From NCBI RefSeq assembly GCF_014644415.1, contig NZ_BMKQ01000001.1, positions 1,540,861 to 1,604,860 on the forward strand: a stretch of 64,000 nucleotides of DNA, in the 5' to 3' direction. The translations under genes were made by a program, and so were the position numbers. The notes beneath the pieces were generated by a model. It was not told where the DNA came from. It saw only the letters and a program-made list of their open reading frames with translations, and ran no database searches. Of the stretch, positions 33,135 to 42,755 are shown piece after piece. The stretch is from Marmoricola endophyticus. Lineage in GTDB: Bacteria; Actinomycetota; Actinomycetes; Propionibacteriales; Nocardioidaceae. Each line of letters begins with the position of its first letter. The stretch's first letter is position 1.

Positions 33135-33769
33135 CGGGGGCGCACCGCTCCCGGCGGGGGCGACAGCTCCTGGGCGTCCGGGCGACGGAGGTACATCGGC
33201 TCGGGGTCGACGAGCTCGTAGCGCTCACCGACCACCACGTCGCACAGCACCGCCGCGCTGGGCAGCTCCGGCCCGGCGCGGTGCGGGAACGCCTCCGGGT
33301 AGAGCACCCCGCCGCGGCCCACGACCAGCGCCTCGGTGGCCGCGTCCGAGGGACGGGTGACGACCGGGCCCGCCGTACGCACCCCTCCGGCGTACACGGC
33401 GAGGTAGACCTCCTTGCGGCGCGCGTCGGTGGCCACCACGAAGTCCTCCAGACCCGCGTCGACGGCCTCGGCCGCGAGCACGTCGAGCGTGCAGACGGCG
33501 TACGCCGGGACGCCGAGCGCGAACGCCATCGTGCGCGCGGTCACCAGACCGACCCGGAGCCCGGTGAAGGGCCCCGGCCCGGCACCGGCGGCGACCGCGG
33601 TGACGTCGGAGGGCAGGGCCCCGACCTCGGCCAGGACCGCCTCGATCGCCGGCGCGAGAAGCTCGCCGTGCCGCATGGCCTCGTCGGCGGTGCGCTGGGC
33701 GACGACGCGCTCCCCGTCGTGCAGCGCGACGGTGACCCGCGTGGTCGCGGTGTCGAGTCCGAGAAGCAT
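33131..33769 (-). CDS. tsaB: tRNA threonylcarbamoyladenosine synthesis protein TsaB
   Basis: 212 residues. It begins MLLGLDTATTRVTVALHDGE, then RHGELLAPAIEAVLAEVG and AVAAGAGPGPFTGLRVGLVT, all TsaB signatures. TsaB is the inactive ASKHA-fold scaffold that dimerises with TsaD. The ATG overlaps the TsaE-fusion stop by one base (TGATG) and its stop overlaps rimI, so the three are tightly coupled. Confidence 0.94.
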   Translation of the reverse strand: MLLGLDTATTRVTVALHDGERVVAQRTADEAMRHGELLAPAIEAVLAEVGALPSDVTAVAAGAGPGPFTGLRVGLVTARTMAFALGVPAYAVCTLDVLAAEAVDAGLEDFVVATDARRKEVYLAVYAGGVRTAGPVVTRPSDAATEALVVGRGGVLYPEAFPHRAGPELPSAAVLCDVVVGERYELVDPEPMYLRRPDAQELSPPPGAVRPR

Positions 33770-34788
33770 CAGAGCGCCCCCTCGGCGACGACGGGCGTGA
33801 TCGAGCGGGAGTGGATGCGGGCAGCGTCGAAGGGCGCGAGGGCGTCGGCCAGCCCTGTGTCGAACCAGCGCTTGCCGAACGGCGTGATCTCCACCTCGCG
33901 CGGCTCGGCACCGCTGTCCTCGAGGTCCTCCGGGACCGCGTCGCCGTGCGGACGCAGCAGCCGGATCTCCAGCCGGTCCTCGGCGAGCGTCTCGGCCAGC
34001 CCCTCGCCCCACTCGACGACGGTGACCGCCTCGTCGAGGTCGGTGTCGAGGTCCAGGTCGTCGAGCTCCGCCGAGCCGTGCAGCCGGTAGGCGTCGACGT
34101 GCACCAGGCCCGGCCCCGACTCCTGCGCGCGGTGGACGCGGGAGATGACGAACGTGGGTGAGGTGACGTCGCCGCGCACCGCGAGACCGGCGCCGATGCC
34201 CTGGGTGAGCGTCGTCTTCCCGGCGCCGAGGTCGCCGGACAGGATCACCAGGTCGCCCGGCGCCAGCAGGCCGGCCAGGCGGCGGCCGAGGTCGCGGGTG
34301 TCGTCGGGGGTGTCGACTCTCATGCGTACGGGCAGCATCTTGCGCAGGAACAGCTGCGGACCGTCCCGGCCGGCCAGCGTGTAGCCCTGCTTGTTCCAGA
34401 ACCGCACCGTCGAGGGCAGCTCCTCGCGGGCGATCAGGCGCAGCCCGTTGAAGCGGCGTCGTACGGCCTCGTCCTCGGCCGCCGCGACCACCTTGCGGGC
34501 GATACCGGTGCCGCGTCCCTCGGCCAGGGTGCCCACCCGGCGCAGCCCGAGCATGTCCTCGAGCGGCAGGAAGATCAGGGTCGCGACCGGCTTGTCGTCG
34601 ATCCAGCCGAGCACACCGCCGTGCTCGGCCAGCGCGGCCGCCACGGACTCCTGGGTCTCCTCCATCGCGGTGGCCGGCGGGTCGAGAGCGGGCCGGTCGC
34701 CGAAGGCGCCGTGGATCACCGCGAGCACCTCGGCCGCCCGCTCGCTGCCGACCAGCTCGATCACGGGCTCGCTCGTGGACGCGGTCAT
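33769..34788 (-). CDS. tsaE: GNAT-TsaE fusion protein
   Basis: 339 residues with two domains. Residues about 10-150 form a GNAT acetyltransferase: VGTLAEGRGTGIARKVVAAA is motif A, and REELPSTVRFWNKQGYTLAG the following helix-strand. Residues about 155-300 are TsaE, the ATPase of t6A synthesis: P-loop SGDLGAGKTTLTQGIG (about 184-199), TSPTFVISRVHRA, and VVEWGEGLAETL. ATG 34788 has GAGGAGG upstream and overlaps the hydrolase stop. No stop separates the domains. TsaE alone is usually about 150 residues. Confidence 0.92.
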   Translation of the reverse strand: MTASTSEPVIELVGSERAAEVLAVIHGAFGDRPALDPPATAMEETQESVAAALAEHGGVLGWIDDKPVATLIFLPLEDMLGLRRVGTLAEGRGTGIARKVVAAAEDEAVRRRFNGLRLIAREELPSTVRFWNKQGYTLAGRDGPQLFLRKMLPVRMRVDTPDDTRDLGRRLAGLLAPGDLVILSGDLGAGKTTLTQGIGAGLAVRGDVTSPTFVISRVHRAQESGPGLVHVDAYRLHGSAELDDLDLDTDLDEAVTVVEWGEGLAETLAEDRLEIRLLRPHGDAVPEDLEDSGAEPREVEITPFGKRWFDTGLADALAPFDAARIHSRSITPVVAEGAL

Positions 34789-35864
34789 CGCGCCACCTCC
34801 TCGCCGGTACGCACCAGTCGCTCGATCTCGGCCTCGATCAGCTCGGGGTCCTCGAAGAGCACCATGTGGCCGGCGCCCTCGACCTCGACCAGCCGGGACC
34901 CCTCGATCCGGGCGGCCATCTTCCGGCTGTGCCCGATCGAGGTGATCCGGTCCTTCGTGCCGCACAGGACCGTGGTCGGCACCGTGCCGAACCGGTCGAG
35001 AACGGCGAACTTGTCCAGCGTCGCGAAGGTGTCGAAGAACTCCGCGAGCACCTCCGTCGGCGTGCCGGCCAGCATCTGGTCGAGCAGCTCGACGTGCGCG
35101 GCGGGGGCCTCGCCGCCGAAGGCGAAGCGGTCGGCGACGAGGAAGCCGAGGTTGGAGCCCTTAGAACGGGCGGAGTCGATCAGCTCCGGCGCCGAGGCCA
35201 GCGCCGCGATCACCCGGGGCGCGAAGAAGCCGCCGAGCACGTCGGGGATCAGCGGCGACAGGATCCGGGCCGGCTTGAGACCCCCGGCGGTCGTCGCGAC
35301 CAGCGCCACGCCACGGACCCGGGCGTCGAAGGTCTCGGGGTACTGCTCGGCGAACGCCATGATCGACATGCCGCCCATCGAGTGGCCGACGAGCACGACG
35401 CCGGGGTCGTCCTCCCCTTCGGGGACGGGCACCATCGTGTCGAGCACCCGCATCAGGTCGTCGCCGAGCTGGTCGATCGTGGCGTGCTCGCGGTCCGAGC
35501 GGCCCGACCGGCCGTGCGACCGCTGGTCGTAGAACACCATCCGGTGCCGCCCGCGCAGCGCGCGCCGCTGGAAGTGCCAGCAGTGCAGGTTCAGCGCGTA
35601 GCCGTGCACGAAGACCAGCGTCGGACCGGGCTCGCGCGGCGCGCTGGTGGCGTACGGCGCCTGCTCGTCGACCTCCGCGTGCAGCACGACGCCGTCGGCG
35701 GTGAGCACCTCGCGGGCAGGCGCCGACAGCGCGGTCAGGTCGTCGACGTCCCGGGCCCCCAGGCGGCGCGCCTTGACCACGCGCCGCTCGACCACCGCAC
35801 CGGCGGCGACGGCACCCAGCCCGGCCAGGCCGACGCCGGCGACACCCTTCACCCAGGCGTTCAT
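34785..35864 (-). CDS. Alpha/beta-fold hydrolase
   Basis: 359 residues. An N-terminal hydrophobic segment (VAGVGLAGLGAVAAGAVVE, about 8-26) suggests membrane anchoring. The hydrolase core shows the oxyanion region LVFVHGYALNLHCWHFQ, the nucleophile elbow VVLVGHSMGGMSIMAF (Ser), and a C-terminal GAGHMVLFEDPELIEAEI with the catalytic His. The substrate is unknown. Its ATG abuts the alr stop directly (TAGATG). This family is commonly inserted between alr and tsaE in actinobacteria. Confidence 0.88.
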   Translation of the reverse strand: MNAWVKGVAGVGLAGLGAVAAGAVVERRVVKARRLGARDVDDLTALSAPAREVLTADGVVLHAEVDEQAPYATSAPREPGPTLVFVHGYALNLHCWHFQRRALRGRHRMVFYDQRSHGRSGRSDREHATIDQLGDDLMRVLDTMVPVPEGEDDPGVVLVGHSMGGMSIMAFAEQYPETFDARVRGVALVATTAGGLKPARILSPLIPDVLGGFFAPRVIAALASAPELIDSARSKGSNLGFLVADRFAFGGEAPAAHVELLDQMLAGTPTEVLAEFFDTFATLDKFAVLDRFGTVPTTVLCGTKDRITSIGHSRKMAARIEGSRLVEVEGAGHMVLFEDPELIEAEIERLVRTGEEVAR

Positions 35865-37013
35865 CTACCTCTCTCCTTCGCCAGTGTGGCGCCGTCGCAT
35901 CCGGCCGCCCACCCGGCTGACGATCTCGTAGCTGATGGTCCCGCACGCCTCGGCCCACTCCTGTGCGGTGGGCTCGCCGGCGTCGCCGGGCCCGAAGAGC
36001 ACGGCCTCGGTCCCCGCTGGCGGCAGCTCGCCGCCGAGGTCCACCACCAGCTGGTCCATGCAGACCCGACCCCGCACCGGGCGCTGCACGCCGTCCACCC
36101 ACACCGAGACCGCGTTGCCGGCGTGCCGCAGCACGCCGTCGGCGTACCCCACCGGGACCACGCCGAGGGTGGTGTCCTCCGGCGCGACCCACGTGTGACC
36201 GTACGAGACGCCCGCACCCGCGCCGACGGGCTTGGTCAGCGCCAGCCGGGCGCGCACGGTCATCGCCGGGCGCAGCCCGAGGTCGCCGGTGTGACCGGGC
36301 GCCGGGTCGAGCCCGTACGAGGCGATCCCGCACCGGACGAGGCCGAAGCGCGCGCTCGGCCGCAGCACGGCTGCGGCGGAGTTCGCCAGGTGCACGACCT
36401 CGGGGGCCAGGCCGAGACGGTCGGCCAGCGCGAGTGCGTCGCGGAAGGCGCTCTCCTGGGCGTCGTTGGCGGGGTGCGCGGGCTCGTCGGCGCACGCGAG
36501 GTGGGACCACAGGCCCGTGAACCGGATCGTCCCGGCCGCCTCGAGCTCGGCCGCGCGGGACAGCACCGCCTCCCAGTCGGCACGGGCCGCTCCTCCGCGG
36601 GAGAGGCCGGTGTCGACCTTGACCTGGACGCGCGCCGGGGTGCCGTCGACCGCTGCGGCGATCTCGTCCAGCTCGGCGACGGAGTACGCCGTCAGGTCGA
36701 CGTCGGCGGCCACCGCCGCGGCGTAGTCCTCCCCCGGCACCGTCAGCCAGCACAGCACCCGGCCGGTGTCGCCGCCGGCACGCAGGGCGAGGGCCTCGTC
36801 GAGTGTCGCGACCCCCAGCCACTCGGCCCCGGCCTCGCGCGCCGCCCGCGCGACGGGCAGCATCCCGTGACCGTAGCCGTCGGCCTTGACCACCGTCATC
36901 ATCGCCACCGGCCGCTCGGCGGAGGCGATCTCGCGCAGCCGGCCGACGTTGTGCCGGACCGCGTCGAGGTCCACCACGATCTCCGCGCGCGGGACGGTCG
37001 GGTTCTCGGGCAT
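35865..37013 (-). CDS. alr: Alanine racemase
   Basis: 382 residues. A PLP-dependent enzyme making D-alanine for peptidoglycan. The PLP lysine is in MMTVVKADGYGHG (Lys about 43). KVDTGLSRGGA, VGAGAGVSYGHTWVAPEDT (second-base Tyr on the opposite subunit face) and CMDQLVVDLGG complete the family pattern. It starts 12 bp after the nnr stop and is part of the nnr-alr-hydrolase-tsaE-tsaB-rimI operon. Confidence 0.96.
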   Translation of the reverse strand: MPENPTVPRAEIVVDLDAVRHNVGRLREIASAERPVAMMTVVKADGYGHGMLPVARAAREAGAEWLGVATLDEALALRAGGDTGRVLCWLTVPGEDYAAAVAADVDLTAYSVAELDEIAAAVDGTPARVQVKVDTGLSRGGAARADWEAVLSRAAELEAAGTIRFTGLWSHLACADEPAHPANDAQESAFRDALALADRLGLAPEVVHLANSAAAVLRPSARFGLVRCGIASYGLDPAPGHTGDLGLRPAMTVRARLALTKPVGAGAGVSYGHTWVAPEDTTLGVVPVGYADGVLRHAGNAVSVWVDGVQRPVRGRVCMDQLVVDLGGELPPAGTEAVLFGPGDAGEPTAQEWAEACGTISYEIVSRVGGRMRRRHTGEGER

Positions 37014-37025
37014 GGCCCGACGATT

Positions 37026-38414
37026 CTAGGAGAGGGTCGACCTCAGCAGCCCACGTACCACCGGCGGGACCGCGTCGGCGACGCGCGCGGCGACCAGCGG
37101 CCCGCCGTCCGAGGCCAGCTGGGCGGCGGCCCCGTGCAGCCAGGACCCCAGCGAGCCGGCGTCGTACGACGACAGGCCGGCGGCACGCAGCGCCCCGCAC
37201 AGCCCGGCCAGCACGTCCCCCGCGCCGGCCGTGCCCAGCCAGGGCGTGCCGGTGGTCGTCACCCGGACCCGACCGTCCGGCGCCGCGCACAGCGTGTGCC
37301 GTCCCTTGAGCAGCACCGTCACCCCGAGGTCTGCCGCGGCCCGGCGCGCGTACCCGAGCTGGTCGGCCTCGACCTCGGCCCGGTCGACGTCCAGCAGCGC
37401 GGCCAGCTCGCCGGCGTGCGGCGTGATCAGCACGTCGGCGTCGGGCTCGAGCGACCGCACGTGCGCGATCGCGTCGGCGTCGACGACCAGCGGCACGCCG
37501 TCGGCCGCCGCCTCGGCGAGCGCCTCGGCGGCGCCCTCGGAGCCGCCCGAGCCGACCACCCAGGCCTGCACGCGACCCGCGCCGACCACGACCTCGGGGT
37601 GGACGGCACGCACCTGGTCGGCGGCTGAGCCGACGTACCTCACCATGCCGGCCAGCCCGGTGCCGGCGCCGGACGTGCAGAGGACGGCGGCGCCCGGGTA
37701 CTGCTCGCTGCCGGCGCGGACGCCGACCACGCCGCGCGTGTACTTGTGGTCGAACGGGCCCGGCACCGGCAGCAGGGCACCGGCGTCCGCGGGCTGCAGC
37801 GCCTCGAGTGCCGCCTCGGGCAGGTCGAGCCCGATGTCGACCAGGTGGAGAGCGCCGCACGCCTCGGCCGCCGGGTCGACCAGGTGGGCGAGCTTGTGCG
37901 TGCCGAACGTGACGGTGAGGTGAGCGCGCACGTGCGGCCCGTCGACCCGCCCGGTGTCGACCTCGACGCCCGAGGGCACGTCGACCGCGACCACCGGCAC
38001 CCCGGCGACGTCGGCGAGCGCGGCCACGGCGTTCTCGCGGAGCCCGGGCCGCCCACCGATGCCGAGGATGCCGTCGACGACGACGTCGGGCCGCGCACCC
38101 CCGGAGTCGACGACGCGCCCGCCGGCGGCCCGCAGTGCCGCGAGCCCCTCGGCGTGCGCCTTCTCCGAGAGCAGCACCGCCTCGACGCCCGCGCCTCGGC
38201 GAGCCAGCAGCGCACCTGCCCACAGGGCGTCCCCGCCGTTGTCGCCCGGGCCGACGAGCAGGCGCACGCGGGCGCCGTACACCTCGCCGAGGAGGTCGGC
38301 GACCGCCGCCGCGAGCCCGTGAGCCGCCCGCTGCATCAGCGCTCCCTCGGGCAGCCGCGCCATCAGCTCGCCCTCCGCCGCCCGGACCTGCTCGACCGTG
38401 TGCGCCCGCCTCAT
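37026..38414 (-). CDS. nnr: Bifunctional NAD(P)HX epimerase/dehydratase
   Basis: 462 residues. The N-terminal YjeF-type epimerase domain (about 1-205) includes VRAAEGELMARLPEGALMQR, LLVGPGDNGGDALWAG and VVAVDVPSGVEVDTG. The C-terminal ribokinase-like ADP-dependent dehydratase domain (about 235-460) includes LITPHAGELAALLD, TVLLKGRHTLCAA and TPWLGTAGAGDVLAGLCGAL. Together they repair hydrated NADH and NADPH. ATG 38414 begins the canonical MRRAHTVEQVRAAE; the longer frame upstream runs into the hairpin region. Confidence 0.94.
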   Translation of the reverse strand: MRRAHTVEQVRAAEGELMARLPEGALMQRAAHGLAAAVADLLGEVYGARVRLLVGPGDNGGDALWAGALLARRGAGVEAVLLSEKAHAEGLAALRAAGGRVVDSGGARPDVVVDGILGIGGRPGLRENAVAALADVAGVPVVAVDVPSGVEVDTGRVDGPHVRAHLTVTFGTHKLAHLVDPAAEACGALHLVDIGLDLPEAALEALQPADAGALLPVPGPFDHKYTRGVVGVRAGSEQYPGAAVLCTSGAGTGLAGMVRYVGSAADQVRAVHPEVVVGAGRVQAWVVGSGGSEGAAEALAEAAADGVPLVVDADAIAHVRSLEPDADVLITPHAGELAALLDVDRAEVEADQLGYARRAAADLGVTVLLKGRHTLCAAPDGRVRVTTTGTPWLGTAGAGDVLAGLCGALRAAGLSSYDAGSLGSWLHGAAAQLASDGGPLVAARVADAVPPVVRGLLRSTLS

Positions 38415-38427
38415 CCCCCCAGTATCG

Positions 38428-38475
38428 GGTCGTGTGCCCAAGGTCGGCTCCTGGACCGTCGTGGGGCACACGACC
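38428..38475. repeat. 48-bp hairpin, left flank of the endonuclease-like pseudogene
   Basis: Perfect 12-bp arms (38428-38439 and 38464-38475) with an inner GGTC/GACC hairpin. The 48-bp unit matches, at 34 of 48 positions without gaps, the hairpin at 39424-39471 on the other side of the pseudogene. A 14-bp palindrome CCACAG-CA-CTGTGG (38474-38487) directly follows. Confidence 0.7.
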
Positions 38476-38530
38476 ACAGCACTGTGGAGAACCCGGATGT
38501 CTTGGCGTCCACCGAGGCAGGCTGCCGCCC

Positions 38531-39437
38531 ATGACGACACCGGTCTGGCACGGGTTGGCGCTCCTGCAAGAGGGCGTGCTGGCCCGCCGCCAGCTCAATT
38601 GCATGGGCCTCGACGCTGACCACGTGGCCGCCCAGGTGGCCGCCCGGCGCTGGCAGACGGTGACCAGCACGGTCGTCTGCACGACGACCGGTCCGTTGTC
38701 GGTCGCCCAGCAGCGGTGGGCAGGAGTGCTGCACTGTGGCGGCGCATCGCTGATCGGGGTCTCACTGCTGCCGCGGTGCACGGGCTGCGCGGCTGGGACG
38801 AGACCAGGTGTGCGTACTGGTGGACGACGAGAGGGCCTTCGAGCCCGTCCCGGGTTTGGCAGCGGTGCGGACGCGCCGCTCGCTGACCGACTTCCGCGAG
38901 CCGCGCGGCGAGCTCCCGCTGTGCCGCCTCGAGCCCGCCGTTCTCCTCTTCGCCGCCTGTACGCGCAGCCCCCGGGCCACCGGACTCCTGGCCGCCTGCG
39001 TCCAGCAACGCCTCACCACCCCGCAGCGGCTCGTCGAGTGGACCCTGCGGATGCGGCCCCTCCGGCGGTCCAGACAGTTCCAGGCCGATCTCGCCGAGAT
39101 GAGCAGCGGCGCGCAGTCGGTCGCCGAGCTGGACGTACGCCGGATGTGCCGCCGATTCGAGCTGCCTCTCCCCCGCCGGCAGGTGAAGCGGCGAGACGGG
39201 CACGGCCACTTGCGCTACACCGACTGCGAGTGGCCGGTCCCGGGCGGGACCGTCGTGCTCGAGGTCGACGGAGCGTTCCACATGGACGTCGAGAGCTGGG
39301 AGCAGGACCTAGCCCGCCAGCGGGCCCTCACGACGCCGGGCAGGCTGGTCGTCCGGGCCACGGCTCACGAGCTGCGCGCCGACCCGGAGCGTGTGGCGGT
39401 CGACCTCGTCCGGTTCGGAGTCAGGTCGTGTGCCTGA
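38531..39437 (+). pseudogene. DUF559/Vsr-like endonuclease family gene with two frameshifts
   Basis: The N-terminal part is read in one frame from ATG 38531 (LALLQEGVLARRQLNCMGLD...STVVCTTTGPLSVAQQRW), a winged-helix domain like AbiEi-type regulators. The reading then moves to a second frame near 38765-38770 (AAVHGLRGWDET) and to a third near 38800-38808 (VCVLVDDERAFEPVPG), continuing to the stop at 39437. Each shift is explained by one missing base in a short G run. The C-terminal part carries TVVLEVDGAFHMDVE, the E-x-D-G...H motif of DUF559/PD-(D/E)XK proteins. An intact relative would be about 300 residues. It interrupts the usual acpS-nnr order on the opposite strand. Confidence 0.75.
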
Positions 39438-39471
39438 GGCCGGTCTGTGGACCGGTCACAGGCTCACGACC
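39424..39471. repeat. 48-bp hairpin, right flank of the endonuclease-like pseudogene
   Basis: An imperfect inverted repeat of the same length as the left one: outer arms GGTCGTGTGCC... and ...GGCTCACGACC with one mismatch, and an inner CCGGTC/GACCGG stem. It covers the last codons of the pseudogene and the last codons of convergent acpS, so it may serve as a bidirectional terminator. Confidence 0.7.
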
Positions 39472-39817
39472 CCTCGAGGACCACCACCGCGGAGGCGATG
39501 CCGGCGTCGTGGGACAGCGAGAGGTGCCAGGTCGCGGCGCCCACGGCGCTCGCGCGCGCCGCGACCGTGCCGGTGAGCACCAGTCGTGGCCGGCCGGAGT
39601 CCTCGGACTCCACCTCGGCGTCGTGCCACTCGAGGTCGCCGGGGGCGCCGAGCGCCTTGGCCAGCGCCTCCTTCGCGGCGAACCGCGCCGCCAGGGACTG
39701 CACCGAACGCTCGCGCTCGGCGGGGGTGAACAGCCGCTCGCGCAGGGCGGGCGTGCGCTGCATGGTCTCGGCGAAGCGGTCCACGCCGACGACGTCGATG
39801 CCGACCCCGACGATCAC
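39464..39817 (-). CDS. acpS: Holo-[acyl-carrier-protein] synthase
   Basis: 117 residues, normal AcpS size. It attaches phosphopantetheine to acyl carrier protein. Motifs are [19 protein letters not shown] (Mg-binding Asp), [19 protein letters not shown] (Glu/Lys active site) and [20 protein letters not shown]. It starts 7 bp after the glmS stop and is probably cotranscribed with it. Confidence 0.95.
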   Translation of the reverse strand: MIVGVGIDVVGVDRFAETMQRTPALRERLFTPAERERSVQSLAARFAAKEALAKALGAPGDLEWHDAEVESEDSGRPRLVLTGTVAARASAVGAATWHLSLSHDAGIASAVVVLEGS

Positions 39818-39824
39818 GGGGACG

Positions 39825-41672
39825 TCACTCGACCGTGACGGACTTGGCGAGGTTGCGCGGCTGGTCGACGTCGTTGCCGAGCAGCGTGGCCAGCTCGCAG
39901 CCGAACAGCTGCAGCGGCACCACCGCGACCAGGGGCTGCAGCAGCGTCGGGACCCGCGGCAGCGACAGCACGGTGTCGGCGTACGACCCCACCTCGGTGT
40001 CGCCCTCCTCGGCCAGGACGATCGTGCGTGCGCCCCGCGCGCGGACCTCCTGGATCGCGCTGAGCATCTTGGCGTGCAGCTGGTCGCGTCCGCGCGGCGG
40101 CACGATGCAGAAGATCGGCAGGCCGTCCTCGACGAGCGCGATCGGCCCGTGCTTGAGCTCGCCCGCGGCGAAGCCCTCGGCGTGGATGTAGGCCAGCTCC
40201 TTGAGCTTCAGCGCCCCCTCGAGGGCGATCGGGAAGCCCGCGTGCCGGCCCAGGAACAGCACCGCCGGCGCGGCGGAGAGGTCCCGGGCGAGGGCGTAGA
40301 CCTCCTCGGCCTTGGCCAGCTCGCCCTCGACGTGGCCGGGGATCCGGCGGAGCTCGTCGACGACGGCGGCGATCTCGTCGCCGTACATCGTGCCGCGCAC
40401 CTGGGCGAGGTACAGCCCGAGCAGGTAGCAGGCGATCATCTGGGTGATGAAGCCCTTGGTCGAGGCGACCGCGATCTCGGGCCCGGCGTGGGTGTAGATC
40501 ACCGCGTCCGACTCGCGCGGGATCGTCGAGCCGTTGGTGTTGCAGATCGCGAGCACCTTCGCGTTCTGCTCCCGCGCGTGGCGGATCGCCATCAGCGTGT
40601 CCGCGGTCTCCCCGGACTGGCTGATCGCCACGACCAGGGTGTTGCGGGTGAGGATCGGGTCGCGGTAGCGGAACTCGTGGGCCAGCTCGACCTCGCACGG
40701 GACGCGGGTCCAGTGCTCGACGGCGTACTTCGCGACCAGCCCGGAGTAGTTCGCGGTGCCGCAGCCGATGATGACGATCCGGTCGACCTCGCGCAGCTCG
40801 TCCTCGCTGATCCGGACCTCGTCGAGCTGCAGCCGGCCGGTCTCGCTGTGGCGTCCCAGCAGCGCGTCGGTGACCGCCCGCGGCTGCTCGAAGATCTCCT
40901 TGCGCATGAACCAGTCGTAGCCGTCCTTCTCGGCCGCGGACAGGTCCCAGTCGACGTGGTAGCGCGTGCCCTCGGCAGGCGATCCGTCGAAGCCGGTGAC
41001 CTCGACCCCGTCGCGGGTGATCGTGACGACCTGGTCCTGCCCGAGCTCGAGCGCCTCCCGGGTGTGCTCGATGAAGGCGGCGACGTCCGACCCGAGGAAG
41101 TTCTCCCCCTCGCCCAGACCGACGACGAGCGGGGAGTTGCGCCGCGCGGCGACCACCCGGTCGGGGTCGCCCGCGTCCACGGCGACCAGCGTGAAGGCCC
41201 CCTCCAGACGGCGTACGACGGCCCGCATCGCGGTGGTCAGGTCGGCACCGGCCAGCACCTCGCGCTCGAGCAGCTGGGCCGCGACCTCGGTGTCGGTCTC
41301 GGAGACACCCTCGACGCCGTCGCGCTCCAGCTCGGCCCGCAGCATCGCGAAGTTCTCGATGATCCCGTTGTGGACCAGCGCGACCCGCCCCGTGGCGCCC
41401 AGGTGCGGGTGGGCGTTGACGTCGTTGGGCGCGCCGTGGGTGGCCCAGCGGGTGTGCCCGATCCCGGTCGTGGCGTCGGGCAGCGGGTTCTCGTCGATGG
41501 CCTTCTCCAGGTTGGCCAGCCGGCCGGCCCGCTTGTCGGTCGCGATCCGACCGCTGCCGTCGACCAGGGCGACGCCCGCGGAGTCGTAGCCGCGGTACTC
41601 CAGCCGGCGCAGGCCCTCGACCACGACGTCCTGCGCACGCTTCGAGCCGACGTACCCCACGATTCCGCACAT
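39825..41672 (-). CDS. glmS: Glutamine-fructose-6-phosphate aminotransferase (isomerizing)
   Basis: 615 residues. It makes glucosamine-6-phosphate, the entry to UDP-GlcNAc. The class II glutaminase domain begins with [20 protein letters not shown] (Cys2 nucleophile) and has [19 protein letters not shown]. Two SIS domains follow: [36 protein letters not shown] and [20 protein letters not shown], ending [13 protein letters not shown]. No glmS ribozyme is visible in the short 5' gap. glmM lies about 6 kb further along on the same strand. Confidence 0.97.
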   Translation of the reverse strand: MCGIVGYVGSKRAQDVVVEGLRRLEYRGYDSAGVALVDGSGRIATDKRAGRLANLEKAIDENPLPDATTGIGHTRWATHGAPNDVNAHPHLGATGRVALVHNGIIENFAMLRAELERDGVEGVSETDTEVAAQLLEREVLAGADLTTAMRAVVRRLEGAFTLVAVDAGDPDRVVAARRNSPLVVGLGEGENFLGSDVAAFIEHTREALELGQDQVVTITRDGVEVTGFDGSPAEGTRYHVDWDLSAAEKDGYDWFMRKEIFEQPRAVTDALLGRHSETGRLQLDEVRISEDELREVDRIVIIGCGTANYSGLVAKYAVEHWTRVPCEVELAHEFRYRDPILTRNTLVVAISQSGETADTLMAIRHAREQNAKVLAICNTNGSTIPRESDAVIYTHAGPEIAVASTKGFITQMIACYLLGLYLAQVRGTMYGDEIAAVVDELRRIPGHVEGELAKAEEVYALARDLSAAPAVLFLGRHAGFPIALEGALKLKELAYIHAEGFAAGELKHGPIALVEDGLPIFCIVPPRGRDQLHAKMLSAIQEVRARGARTIVLAEEGDTEVGSYADTVLSLPRVPTLLQPLVAVVPLQLFGCELATLLGNDVDQPRNLAKSVTVE

Positions 41673-41756
41673 GGCTGGTGAGTCTAGGGCGAGGGACGTG
41701 CCCTCGGCCGCGACCGGCCGCACCCCGCAGCCCGGCATGCGCCACAATCGGCGACC

Positions 41757-42740
41757 ATGGGCCACGGTCAGACCCCACGGGAACACCTGCGGGACTCCTC
41801 CCCGTACGTCGAGCTCGACCGCGCCGACTGGGCCGCACTGGCCTCCGAGGGCACCGAGGCGACCGCGCAGCCGCTGAACGCCGCCGAGATCGACCGGGTC
41901 CGCGGCCTCGGCGACCAGCTGGACCTGCACGAGGTCGAGGAGGTCTACCTCCCGCTCTCCCGCCTGCTCAGCCTCTACGTCGAGGCGAAGGGCGGGCTGC
42001 ACCGCAACCAGGAGCTGTTCCTGCGCCGGCCGACGCCGCCGCGCACCCCCTTCGTCATCGGGCTGGCCGGGTCGGTGGCCGTCGGCAAGTCGACGACCGC
42101 ACGCGTGCTGCAGCAGATGCTGGCGCACTGGCCCGAGCACCCCTCGGTCGCGCTGGTCACGACCGACGGCTTCCTGCACCCCAACGCCGAGCTGGAGCGT
42201 CGCGGGATCCTGCACCGCAAGGGCTTCCCGGAGTCGTACGACCGCCGCGCGCTGCTGAAGTTCGTCGTCGACATCAAGTCCGGCGTCGACGAGGTGAGCG
42301 CGCCGATCTACTCCCACCTGGTGTACGACGTCGTCCCCGACGAGCGGGTCGTCGTGCAGCACCCCGACATCGTCATCGTCGAGGGCCTCAACGTCCTGCA
42401 GCCCGCACGCACCCGCGAGGACGGCCGGACCGGGCTGGCGGTCTCCGACTTCTTCGACTTCTCGGTGTACGTCGACGCCAGCGAGGCCGACATCAAGAGC
42501 TGGTACACCCACCGCTTCCTCCGGCTGCGCGAGACCGCCTTCACCGACCCGGCGTCGTACTTCCGCAAGTACGCCGACCTGTCCGACCACGAGGCGGTGG
42601 CCACCGCCGACCAGCTGTGGACCACGATCAACGGCCCGAACCTGCGCGAGAACATCGCCCCGACCCGGTCGCGCGCCACCTTGGTCCTGCGCAAGGACGC
42701 CGACCACTCCGTGCGCTACGTGCGTCTGCGGAAGCTCTGA
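41757..42740 (+). CDS. coaA: Type I pantothenate kinase
   Basis: 327 residues. It phosphorylates pantothenate, the first step of CoA synthesis. The P-loop is [20 protein letters not shown]; substrate-binding [40 protein letters not shown] and [15 protein letters not shown] are conserved, as is [17 protein letters not shown]. It is divergent from glmS, across an 84-bp gap with no recognised element. Confidence 0.96.
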   Translation: MGHGQTPREHLRDSSPYVELDRADWAALASEGTEATAQPLNAAEIDRVRGLGDQLDLHEVEEVYLPLSRLLSLYVEAKGGLHRNQELFLRRPTPPRTPFVIGLAGSVAVGKSTTARVLQQMLAHWPEHPSVALVTTDGFLHPNAELERRGILHRKGFPESYDRRALLKFVVDIKSGVDEVSAPIYSHLVYDVVPDERVVVQHPDIVIVEGLNVLQPARTREDGRTGLAVSDFFDFSVYVDASEADIKSWYTHRFLRLRETAFTDPASYFRKYADLSDHEAVATADQLWTTINGPNLRENIAPTRSRATLVLRKDADHSVRYVRLRKL

Positions 42741-42755
42741 GCGCCGGCGGGCGGC

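Noticed and set aside
30212-39471. A genomic island covering the PaaX pair through the pseudogene
   Set aside because: Most genes between are core housekeeping genes in normal order with typical composition; only the two small insertions stand out.
38531-39838. An intact long hypothetical protein in the first frame of the endonuclease-like locus
   Set aside because: After about residue 78 that frame becomes Arg/Pro-rich nonsense, while similarity continues in other frames; a frameshifted gene explains it better.
41673-41756. glmS ribozyme or other riboswitch upstream of glmS
   Set aside because: The gap is only 84 bp and shared with divergent coaA; no ribozyme core is visible.
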